This document shows positions 1 to 6,412 of a stretch of DNA of 25,844 nucleotides, piece by piece. The notes under the pieces were generated by a model, which made no database searches, was not told the origin of the DNA, and worked only from the letters and a program-made list of their open reading frames with translations. This stretch comes from JBDSRX01 sp047445235 (lineage in GTDB: Bacteria > Patescibacteriota > Dojkabacteria > J137), in contig JBLGEO010000082.1 in NCBI GenBank assembly GCA_047445235.1, forward strand, positions 1 to 25,844, given 5' to 3'. Position numbers and translations under genes: made by a program. The stretch's first letter is position 1. Each line of letters starts with the position of its first letter.

Positions 1-942
1 TTCAGAGCTTGAGAAGATAATGTCGCTCGAATTTAATGTAGAGAGAAATCCAGTATACTCGTCTCGCGAAAAATCCATCTTAAAGGTAGTATTGAAATCA
101 TCAAAACCAATAAGATTTTTTGTCATTTTAATTGGACCTTTTATACCTTCAAACAAGCTTTTCTGGAAGTTCATCTGTCTTAAAGTAAGTACATCTCGAG
201 CTTGTGTCTTATCAAATAAATAGCCATATAAGAAATCACCCGAAAGAACATCACCTTTAGTAAATAGTCTCCCATCCAACGACGATGTGTCGAAAGCTGT
301 ATCAGTCATGTGCGAGTTATTTATATACGTTTTCAGGTCATCCAAATTAAATGCTACATACCTATCTAGCCTAATTCCAACAAACCTCTGGACTTCGTCC
401 ACAACTGCATTAATTTTAGGAGTATCGTCTTCGATTGTGATATTGTTCCAAAGGCTTTCTAGAGTTACAGATTCATTGTCTATAGTTGTTAAGAAATTAG
501 GACTAATCCCATAAATCTTAAATACAGAGTTTTTGGAGTCTACTGATACAACGTTTAAGTATTTAATATATTTATAAGAATTAAGCCTATTCTCAAATCC
601 AATAAACAATACGTTGACTGAGGGATCGAAAGTTCGTTTTCTAAACATTGTAGTATCCTCTACTTCATATCCCTTAGGATTTACGGAAAAGAAAACATGA
701 ACTCCATAAATTCCACCAATTATTAATAGAATTACAAAGGCTATTATCATATACCCTCTTGAGTTTTTTGGTAGTGTGATTTTTGGAATAGATACCTTAC
801 CAATTGGAAGTTCTTTTTTCTTGGTAGATCTAATTGTTCTTGTGTACTTAATTATAGTATTAGAAAGCCTGGTATTTCTTAAGCTAAAATGGATTTTGTT
901 TAAGATTGTATTATTTTTTGAACCTGGAACTCGTTTGGTCAA
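1..942 (-). CDS. LytR-CpsA-Psr (LCP)-like membrane protein, partial (3' end outside window)
   Basis: The frame is open from a TTG at 942 to the window edge (314 codons); an in-frame stop lies four codons upstream of the TTG, so no ATG is available before codon 65. The protein has a basic cytoplasmic N-terminus of about 60 residues, one membrane segment (about 64-86), then an extracellular region starting near VNVLFIGF (109-116). The pattern of DRYVAFNLDDL followed by a later LRQMNFQKSLF stretch resembles LCP domains, which transfer undecaprenyl-linked glycopolymers to peptidoglycan. The usual Asp/Arg residues of the LCP pocket (SD near the start of the fold and the SIPRD motif) are not seen; the equivalent stretch reads KIYGISPNF. 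It is therefore either a degenerate LCP or a remote relative. The start is chosen because a TATAAT box lies just upstream. Confidence 0.6.
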   Translation of the reverse strand, partial: MTKRVPGSKNNTILNKIHFSLRNTRLSNTIIKYTRTIRSTKKKELPIGKVSIPKITLPKNSRGYMIIAFVILLIIGGIYGVHVFFSVNPKGYEVEDTTMFRKRTFDPSVNVLFIGFENRLNSYKYIKYLNVVSVDSKNSVFKIYGISPNFLTTIDNESVTLESLWNNITIEDDTPKINAVVDEVQRFVGIRLDRYVAFNLDDLKTYINNSHMTDTAFDTSSLDGRLFTKGDVLSGDFLYGYLFDKTQARDVLTLRQMNFQKSLFEGIKGPIKMTKNLIGFDDFNTTFKMDFSRDEYTGFLSTLNSSDIIFSSSE

Positions 943-963
943 GTTTTTGTATTAAAAGACTAT

Positions 964-969
964 GTATTA
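964..969 (-). promoter_or_regulatory. -10 box (TATAAT) upstream of the LCP-like gene
   Basis: On the minus strand a perfect TATAAT lies about 22 nt upstream of the TTG start at 942. No strong -35 hexamer is visible at the usual spacing, so this is a partial promoter match. Confidence 0.45.
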
Positions 970-983
970 TACCCGTAAGAATA

Positions 984-1009
984 AAGGAAAACGATAGTTC
1001 GCTTTCCTT
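984..1009 (-). terminator. hairpin between the two-TM gene and the LCP-like gene, possible weak terminator
   Basis: AAGGAAA (984-990) pairs with TTTCCTT (1003-1009), then one mismatch, then CG/CG around a 6-nt loop. On the minus strand it is followed by a T-rich but interrupted stretch. It lies downstream of the two-TM gene and just before the TATAAT of the next gene. Confidence 0.4.
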
Positions 1010-1032
1010 CTAATAGTACTATACAAGTGGAA

Positions 1033-1776
1033 TTATTTCTTAGAATCCTCTTTCTTAGCTTCTTCTTTCTGAACTTCTTCTTTTTTGACTCCTACAGCTA
1101 CCTCTTCTTTCTTTTCCTCGGATTTAACTTCTGCAGCAACCTCTTCTTTCTTTTCTTCGGGTTTAACTTCTACAGACTTCTTTTTACCAATGTTCTTCAT
1201 TGAAAGAGAAACCTTAGTTTTTGCACCTTTGAACTTATTCTTAGCTGAATTCTGCACGTTCTTAATCTTTGCAGTAAACCCAGGTTTTGCTTCTTTAACT
1301 TCTTTTACAACAACTGCCTCTTCTATTTTTACTTCTGCTGGCTTTGGCTTTTCTTCAAGCTTCATATTTTCATCGTTAGATTTCCAATCTAAGTTTATAT
1401 CTAGGTTAGAATCCTTCTCTGCTCTTGGATTAGCTACTTTTAATTGTAAAGATATTTTAAAACCGTCTTCGCCAATAAAATTAACGATTGGTACATTAAC
1501 TCCACCTAAACTAGATGTCTCTTCGTCTGAGTGCATATAGAAAACATGCTCATCCTCTGCTTCTGGTCTTACTATAAGATAGAAAATCAATGCAGGGAAG
1601 TTTAAGAAAAGTACTAATAGGAAAAATATTAAAGCTAAATGCATAGCTTTAAATCTCTTTTTAGCGTCATTATAAACCCATACACAAATTAGAATCCAAA
1701 GTACCAAAAGGTAAATTACTACGAAGATTAGAATTTTCTGAAAGTCAATTGAAAGAATACTATTGAGAGCATCCAT
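1033..1776 (-). CDS. two-TM membrane protein with Lys/Glu-rich C-terminal tail
   Basis: A 247-aa protein with two membrane segments (about 14-35 and 46-69), separated by the charged turn VYNDAKKRF and followed by FPALIFYLIVRPE. That arrangement resembles the small N-terminal membrane module seen in phospholipase-D-like and other patescibacterial proteins (WVY-DA--R, then P--IFYL--RP); this is a pattern match only. Residues from about 130 onward are low-complexity and rich in K, E and V, with a 13-residue unit repeated in tandem (EVKPEEKKEEVAA, EVKSEEKKEEVAV). The tail is probably disordered and cytoplasmic. The function is unknown. It lies downstream of tRNA-Leu and upstream of the LCP-like gene on the same strand. 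Confidence 0.7.
   Translation of the reverse strand: MDALNSILSIDFQKILIFVVIYLLVLWILICVWVYNDAKKRFKAMHLALIFFLLVLFLNFPALIFYLIVRPEAEDEHVFYMHSDEETSSLGGVNVPIVNFIGEDGFKISLQLKVANPRAEKDSNLDINLDWKSNDENMKLEEKPKPAEVKIEEAVVVKEVKEAKPGFTAKIKNVQNSAKNKFKGAKTKVSLSMKNIGKKKSVEVKPEEKKEEVAAEVKSEEKKEEVAVGVKKEEVQKEEAKKEDSKK
1093..1170. repeat. 39-bp tandem repeat, two copies, inside the Lys/Glu tail
   Basis: Units 1093-1131 and 1132-1170 are near-identical, in frame (13 codons), and encode the repeated EVK-EEKKEEVA- segment. This suggests slippage or unequal recombination in the low-complexity tail. Confidence 0.7.
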
Positions 1777-1843
1777 CTTTTAAAAAATGATAATTAAATT
1801 AGCTAGAAGAATTGTAACAGGTTTATTATTTTTTGTGTATATC

Positions 1844-1862
1844 AAAATATGTGATTCATAAA
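1844..1862. repeat. left arm of 19-bp perfect inverted repeat flanking tRNA-Leu
   Basis: AAAATATGTGATTCATAAA at 1844-1862 is the exact reverse complement of 1950-1968. The arm abuts the discriminator base of tRNA-Leu with no spacer. Confidence 0.95.
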
Positions 1863-1948
1863 TACCGAGGAAGGGACTCGAACCCTTACATTCTTTGAGG
1901 AATACCAGATTTTGAGTCTGGCGTGTCTACCAATTCCACCACCCCGGC
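1863..1948 (-). tRNA. tRNA-Leu (anticodon CAA)
   Basis: An 86-nt class II tRNA. The anticodon stem CCAGA/TCTGG holds loop CTCAAAA, giving anticodon CAA, which reads UUG. The long variable arm has an ATTC/GAAT stem. The T arm is AAGGG-TTCGAGT-CCCTT. The acceptor GCCGGGG pairs with CCTCGGT through two G-U wobbles, and the discriminator is A. No CCA is encoded. It starts 23 nt after the dnaB stop and is probably co-transcribed with dnaB. The inverted repeat on both sides would extend the acceptor helix. Confidence 0.95.
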
Positions 1949-1949
1949 A

Positions 1950-1968
1950 TTTATGAATCACATATTTT
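1950..1968. repeat. right arm of 19-bp perfect inverted repeat flanking tRNA-Leu
   Basis: Exact reverse complement of 1844-1862. It lies between the tRNA 5' end (one base away) and the dnaB stop codon (three bases away). Confidence 0.95.
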
Positions 1969-1971
1969 AAA

Positions 1972-3318
1972 CTAGTCCTGATAGTCGCTTTGTTCTACAT
2001 CGAAGTACTTCTGTTTTGCACCCATGAATTTTAACTTAAATCGGCCTGTAGGTCCATTTCTATGCTTTGCTATAAAGACATCCACCTTTATTTCTGCTTC
2101 TTGCTCCATAGAATCTTCGCCCATTGTCTCTCTACCTAAGAAAATAACTAAGTCTGCATCCTGTTCAATACTTCCAGATTCTCTAAGGTCTGATAACTGA
2201 GGAATCTTATCAGGTCTATTTTCTACAGCTCTATTTAGCTGTGATAATGCGATAATTGGGATATTTAACTCTCTGGCTAGAATCTTTAGTGCTCTTGAGA
2301 TCTCTCCTACCTCTTGTGATCTATTATCCATTCCAGCCTTACCTGTTCCTTGCATAAGCTGCAGGTAGTCGATGATGATTAGGTTCAAATCGTGTTCCAT
2401 CATTAACTTTCTTGCCTTGCTTCTAAGCTGTGTAATGTTAATTCCTGGAGTATCATCAATGAAAATTTTTGCATCCGCAAGCTTTCCTGCTCCTTCAGAG
2501 TACTTCTTGAAGTCATCATCACTCATCTTTCCCATTCTTAAGTTCCATAAGTTAACAAGAATTTGTTGCGCAAGCATTCTCTCAATAACTTGTACTGCAG
2601 GCATTTCTAAAGAAAATATTGCAACAGTCTTCTTTCCATTAACAGCAATATGTCTTGCCATATCAAAACTGAATGCAGATTTACCGACAGATGGTCTAGC
2701 AGCAAGGATAATTAGGTCAGAGTTTTGAAGTCCTCCTAATACTTTGTCTACAGCGTTTAATCCTGTTGGCATTCCTCTTAGTGCATCTGGGTTCTTAGCC
2801 ATTTCGTCAGCTCTCTTCATCTGCATTTCTAATAACGTTGCAGAATCCATAAAATCTGTTTTTGCGGTATCTTTAGAGATACTGAGTACATTCTTTTCGA
2901 TAGAATCTATAACATCATCTATCTCATTTGTTGCATCTCTTGAAAGCTTCTCTAGTTCACCACTATAGGATATTAAATGTCTTCTAATGGAAGTTTCTTT
3001 TACAATATTTGCATACTCCTCTACATTTGCCGAAGTAGGAATTGTAGAGACAATTTCGGATATATACTCTGCTCCACCAGCTTGTCTTATCTTATTCATC
3101 TTAGATAGCTCGGCATTTAGAGTAATCAAGTCGATTGGTTTACCTTTGGTATGAAGTTTGACTATCACTTCGAAAAGCATTTGGTGCCTTGGATCGTAGA
3201 AATTTTCTGGTCGTACAATTTCTATTACCTTGTGAATTGCTTCGGTATCTATAAGAATTGAAGCTATTACAGCTTTCTCGGCATCAATATTTTGTGGTGG
3301 AACTCTTAGATTTTCCAT
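1972..3318 (-). CDS. dnaB: replicative DNA helicase DnaB
   Basis: Hexameric 5'-3' helicase that unwinds the replication fork and recruits primase. The 448 residues match the usual family length. The N-terminal DnaB domain spans about 7-105, and the RecA-like ATPase domain runs from about 175. Visible motifs are Walker A ARPSVGKS (Lys213), Walker B LIIIDYLQ (Asp317), SQLNR (359-363) and the arginine-finger region KHRNG (Arg420). No intein interrupts it. The start MENLRVPPQN is typical. The gene begins 9 bp after the upstream beta-lactamase-fold gene, indicating an operon, and is followed closely by tRNA-Leu. Confidence 0.98.
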   Translation of the reverse strand: MENLRVPPQNIDAEKAVIASILIDTEAIHKVIEIVRPENFYDPRHQMLFEVIVKLHTKGKPIDLITLNAELSKMNKIRQAGGAEYISEIVSTIPTSANVEEYANIVKETSIRRHLISYSGELEKLSRDATNEIDDVIDSIEKNVLSISKDTAKTDFMDSATLLEMQMKRADEMAKNPDALRGMPTGLNAVDKVLGGLQNSDLIILAARPSVGKSAFSFDMARHIAVNGKKTVAIFSLEMPAVQVIERMLAQQILVNLWNLRMGKMSDDDFKKYSEGAGKLADAKIFIDDTPGINITQLRSKARKLMMEHDLNLIIIDYLQLMQGTGKAGMDNRSQEVGEISRALKILARELNIPIIALSQLNRAVENRPDKIPQLSDLRESGSIEQDADLVIFLGRETMGEDSMEQEAEIKVDVFIAKHRNGPTGRFKLKFMGAKQKYFDVEQSDYQD

Positions 3319-3327
3319 CTAGAATTG

Positions 3328-3852
3328 TTAGTTTAGACTCAATACTTCTGAAATTGAATTCTCGTCTTCTGTTTGATCGAAGTCGCTATCTTTAAATTTG
3401 AACTGTTTAGCTTTCATAACTTCGTTAACTCCCATTTTCTTTGTTCCTGCATCGTCTAATTCTACTCCAAACAATATGATTTTAGATGGATCAATCTTAT
3501 TTGAAGCATCTTTTAAGTTTTCTGTGAAGGAAACAACAAGCAAGTCAATAAATGGCAAAGACTTTATCCATTCATAAATATCCTCGTGTGGCTCTTGAAT
3601 GTATAGAACTTTTACATTATCTATATCAAAAAAAACTCCATTTGCAAATCCGCTTTTAGATTCTCTTCCAATCTCTTTAGTTACTATCTCTACTCCGCCT
3701 ATTTCAAATTCTCCTGGTCTTTCTACTTTCTCCACTTTTCCGTCATGAGTTACCTCAATAACTAAGTTATTTTCCAGTTTAGTAACTTCTAAACTTACTC
3801 CATTCTCTTGTGAGTTTAAAACTAGGTTTTTGCTGCTTTTGCTGATTTGCAT
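3328..3852 (-). CDS. degenerate metallo-beta-lactamase-fold protein (UlaG-like), probably non-catalytic
   Basis: A 174-aa protein. The RPGEFEIGGVEI segment (45-56), a following beta-rich stretch ending VKVLYIQEP, then IDLLVVSF and a late PSKIILFG resemble the order of UlaG-like Zn-dependent hydrolases of the beta-lactamase fold. The metal-binding His/Asp motif (HxHxDH) is absent, and the position where a metal-ligand Asp normally follows the strand reads IQEPHED. I infer a fold relative that has lost metal binding; family assignment is moderate. It lies directly upstream of dnaB (9-bp gap), so the two are likely co-transcribed, and it is divergent from rpmE. Confidence 0.6.
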   Translation of the reverse strand: MQISKSSKNLVLNSQENGVSLEVTKLENNLVIEVTHDGKVEKVERPGEFEIGGVEIVTKEIGRESKSGFANGVFFDIDNVKVLYIQEPHEDIYEWIKSLPFIDLLVVSFTENLKDASNKIDPSKIILFGVELDDAGTKKMGVNEVMKAKQFKFKDSDFDQTEDENSISEVLSLN

Positions 3853-3880
3853 ATTTCTCGGATAAAATTTAATCTTTCGC

Positions 3881-3909
3881 TTTACTAATTCACGTTTAGT
3901 AGATATAAT
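3881..3909 (+). promoter_or_regulatory. promoter of rpmE (TTTACT-N17-TATAAT)
   Basis: -35 TTTACT at 3881-3886, a 17-bp spacer, and a perfect -10 TATAAT at 3904-3909. The predicted start of transcription is about 19 nt before the rpmE ATG. Confidence 0.7.
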
Positions 3910-3934
3910 TGTAGCACTTATTAACGGTATTTAT

Positions 3935-4243
3935 ATGAAAAAAGGAATTCACCCAGTATTTTACAAGGAAGCTCGAATAGTTTGCAATAGCTGCAATACT
4001 GTTTATACTCTAGGATCTACAATTCAAGAATTGAAAGTTGAACTTTGTTCTAACTGTCACCCATTCTACACAGGAAAAGAGATCTTAGTCGACAGAGAAA
4101 ACCTTGTTGAAAAATTCAACAAAAAGAAAGACTTAGCAGTTAAACTTGCAAAAGAAGCTCCTAAGAAGAAGGATAGAAAATCTAACAAGGTTTCTACTCC
4201 TGGACAAATATCTCTAAAGGATATGCTTTCATCTATTAAATAA
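3935..4243 (+). CDS. rpmE: 50S ribosomal protein bL31, with C-terminal extension
   Basis: The N-terminal half is a clear bL31 (KKGIHPVFY, then two CxxC pairs at 17/20 and 38/41, then HPFYTGKE). The four cysteines mark the zinc-binding form that links the ribosomal subunits. At 102 residues it is longer than the usual 65-90; the extra C-terminal part (about 66-102) is Lys-rich. It is transcribed from its own promoter, divergent from the dnaB operon, and ends before a strong terminator. Confidence 0.95.
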   Translation: MKKGIHPVFYKEARIVCNSCNTVYTLGSTIQELKVELCSNCHPFYTGKEILVDRENLVEKFNKKKDLAVKLAKEAPKKKDRKSNKVSTPGQISLKDMLSSIK

Positions 4244-4283
4244 CTTAAATCTTAATGAGCGTAAGCGAGTTCTAGGTTTAAGT

Positions 4284-4317
4284 TATCCTGAGTGAACGCA
4301 GCGAATCAAAGGATCTA
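4284..4317. repeat. REP-like dispersed element
   Basis: The stretch running from ATCCTGAGTGAACGCAG through GCGAATCAAAGGATCT is imperfectly palindromic (ATCCT/AGGAT ends). It is related to the element at 11553-11637, which shares GAACGCAG-GAA and GGATC. It lies between the rpmE stop and its terminator. Confidence 0.55.
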
Positions 4318-4330
4318 ATTATTGAATTAG

Positions 4331-4364
4331 AAAAGGCCCTGCAATAAAATGCGGGGCTTTTTGT
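4331..4364 (+). terminator. intrinsic terminator after rpmE
   Basis: A 13-bp stem (4331-4343 with 4350-4362, two G-U pairs), a 6-nt loop, and a T-run TTTTTGTGTT on the plus strand. Confidence 0.85.
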
Positions 4365-4418
4365 GTTAAAGTATTGAAGATAAATAAATAGGCTGTAACA
4401 CGGCCTGGTCAAAATGTG

Positions 4419-4446
4419 TTGCCTGATCGGAGTGAAGGCATATAAA
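4419..4446 (+). promoter_or_regulatory. candidate promoter of prfA (TTGCCT-N16-TATAAA)
   Basis: -35 TTGCCT at 4419-4424 and -10 TATAAA at 4441-4446, 26 nt before the prfA ATG and after the rpmE terminator, so prfA has its own transcription unit. No Shine-Dalgarno is evident. Confidence 0.5.
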
Positions 4447-4471
4447 TATAGAATCGTAAATCCGGCCCAAT

Positions 4472-5536
4472 ATGAATGAAGATATAGAAAAAATCAAAGA
4501 GAAAATTAACTTGGAAAGCCTACAAGAGAGTTTTGACAAACACTCTGCTGAGCTTACTGCTATCACAGATTTTAATAGCGAGGCTTATGTAATGAAGATT
4601 AAAGAGTTTAACGAATCTCAAGAACTTCTTGAGTCTTTTATATTAATGACTAAGCTTGAAGTTGAGTTGAATTCTAACGAAGAAATGATTAATGACCCAG
4701 AAATGGGTGACGTGGCTAAAGAAGAAAAAACAAGAATTTTAGAAGAACTAGAAAAGGCTGTAAGTGATATAAAACGATTGACTCAAAAACCTTTAACTCA
4801 CGATGAAAGAAAGGCTATTATTGAAATAAGACCTGGAGTTGGAGGTGCTGAAGCCAGTCTTTTTGCAGAAGATCTTTTTAAAATGTACACAAAGTACTGC
4901 TCTATTAAAGGTTTGCAAGTAGATATTTTTGCAATTGATTACAACCAAGATGGTGGAATTAAAGAAGCAAACTTATTAGTAGACGAACCTGGTAGTTTTG
5001 GACTTCTCAGATTTGAGAGTGGAATCCATAGAGTACAAAGAGTTCCTAAAACCGAGGCTTTGGGGAGAATTCACACATCAACAGCATCTGTTGCTGTTCT
5101 TCCAAAGTTTGAAGCAAAGGATATTAAAATAAATCCAAGTGATATTAGAATAGACGTTTACAGATCTAGTGGTCCAGGAGGACAGTCTGTTAACACAACC
5201 GACTCTGCAGTTAGAATTACTCACTTGCCTACTAAGATTATTGTGACTTGCCAGAATGGTAGATCTCAGATAGAAAACAAGGCAACAGCAATGTCTATTT
5301 TAGCTTCTAAACTTCAGGAGATTGAAGATAAACAATACGAGCAAGCCGAAAATAAGATAAGAGGTGAAGCAATTGGAGATGCAGACAGATCTTCTAAAAT
5401 TAGAACTTACAACTTTCCACAAGGAAGAATTACTGACCATCGAATTGGAAAATCTTGGTTTAACATCGAGCCTATAATGAATGGTGAGATTGAAGATATT
5501 ATAAATTCAACGAATACTGAGTTAAGGGGTAATTAA
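4472..5536 (+). CDS. prfA: peptide chain release factor 1 (RF1)
   Basis: Releases nascent peptides at UAA and UAG codons. The 354 residues fit the family. The codon-recognition tripeptide is PKT (192-194, the PxT type), which identifies RF1 rather than RF2 (SPF). The catalytic GGQ is at 236-238 in SSGPGGQSVN. The N-terminal coiled domain spans about 1-100. Most genes here end in TAA or TAG, consistent with heavy reliance on RF1, but one (rseP) ends in TGA. Confidence 0.97.
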   Translation: MNEDIEKIKEKINLESLQESFDKHSAELTAITDFNSEAYVMKIKEFNESQELLESFILMTKLEVELNSNEEMINDPEMGDVAKEEKTRILEELEKAVSDIKRLTQKPLTHDERKAIIEIRPGVGGAEASLFAEDLFKMYTKYCSIKGLQVDIFAIDYNQDGGIKEANLLVDEPGSFGLLRFESGIHRVQRVPKTEALGRIHTSTASVAVLPKFEAKDIKINPSDIRIDVYRSSGPGGQSVNTTDSAVRITHLPTKIIVTCQNGRSQIENKATAMSILASKLQEIEDKQYEQAENKIRGEAIGDADRSSKIRTYNFPQGRITDHRIGKSWFNIEPIMNGEIEDIINSTNTELRGN

Positions 5537-5547
5537 CCTCAAGGAAT

Positions 5548-5577
5548 TTACCACCCATTCTACTCTCCTGATATAAA
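5548..5577 (+). promoter_or_regulatory. weak promoter candidate before the 258-aa orphan gene
   Basis: TTACCA at 5548-5553, an 18-bp spacer, and TATAAA at 5572-5577. If used, transcription would start only a few bases before the TTG at 5589, giving a nearly leaderless mRNA. Confidence 0.35.
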
Positions 5578-5588
5578 GCTTGTAGACG

Positions 5589-6365
5589 TTGCGTTCATAC
5601 AGGTATTCCATTATAATTCCCGAAACTTTTTATGATTTACTAATGTTACCCAACGAGCAATTAGATCTACAGAAAACACTTCCGAATTATTTTGAGATTC
5701 TTAAGTTCCCTTACTTAATAATTAATTACGGGAAAGAAACCAAGTCTGCGAAGGAGAAAGCAACTCTTCTAGCCATGAATCGTGAACAAATCCTTATAGA
5801 TTCCGTTAAGGCTGGAGTTCTAGATATCATTGAATCAAGACACTTCGAAAATATAGATATTTTTCCAATCATGACTATAACTGGAACGATGTATGGAAGA
5901 GTTGATAAGTGGGGTAACCCTCACACAAATATTGTGGTTAGTTACCCAGGTACAAATGGCATTACTGATGATGAAAAATTTTTAATAATGAGCCTTATTA
6001 ATAAAGAACCATACATAAGCAGAGAACCTAAAAAGCCATTAGACTCAAAGAATCTAGTTCTAGGTGGGAAATCTAATGTAAAAGTTGAAACTATTGGACT
6101 GCAACCAGGCTATATTGGCCCGCTATTTAATTACAATGCAGAAGTACTTCCAATTTCTTTAGAAAGAGCTTTCTGGGATGACCACACTCATAGGCCCTAC
6201 TCTTACGCGTTATATGAGATTGCACTTAATAATACTACTGGTCTGATTATCAAACCTACAGCATTAAGAGCAATTAGAAAAGTCTTCTTTCCACAAAGGC
6301 AGATCTACTCAATTTTAACGGATGAGGTTGGAATCCCAGCCCCTAGAGCAGTAGGAGAAGGATAA
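5589..6365 (+). CDS. conserved-looking orphan protein, 258 aa, function unknown
   Basis: I do not recognise the family. A TTG start is forced: an in-frame TAG sits at 5583-5585 and no ATG occurs before codon 19. The protein is soluble, with no signal or membrane segment. The segment GLQPGYIGPLF (170-180), followed by a beta-rich end, vaguely recalls the YbaK/ProRS editing domain (GxxPGxVxPF), but the rest gives no further support. It lies 52 bp downstream of prfA on the same strand and ends at a bidirectional terminator. Codon use resembles its neighbours. Confidence 0.75.
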   Translation: MRSYRYSIIIPETFYDLLMLPNEQLDLQKTLPNYFEILKFPYLIINYGKETKSAKEKATLLAMNREQILIDSVKAGVLDIIESRHFENIDIFPIMTITGTMYGRVDKWGNPHTNIVVSYPGTNGITDDEKFLIMSLINKEPYISREPKKPLDSKNLVLGGKSNVKVETIGLQPGYIGPLFNYNAEVLPISLERAFWDDHTHRPYSYALYEIALNNTTGLIIKPTALRAIRKVFFPQRQIYSILTDEVGIPAPRAVGEG

Positions 6366-6396
6366 AAAAAACTCCCAGATTTCTCCGGGAGTTTGT
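6366..6396. terminator. bidirectional intrinsic terminator between the orphan gene and ctpA
   Basis: AAACTCCC (6369-6376) pairs with GGGAGTTT (6387-6394) around a 10-nt loop. On the minus strand the stem is followed by an uninterrupted T-run, a strong terminator for ctpA; the plus-strand T tract is weaker. Confidence 0.85.
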
Positions 6397-6412
6397 GTAT
6401 TTTCTGAAAATT

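Noticed and set aside
1085..1540. Plus-strand open frame over the Lys/Glu-tail gene
   Set aside because: It is the antisense of a low-complexity coding region (Ser/Thr/Phe-rich), with no start signal or family match.
1844..1968. Classical transposable element with tRNA cargo
   Set aside because: The inverted arms are perfect, but no target-site duplication, transposase or second copy is visible in this window; left as an open possibility only.
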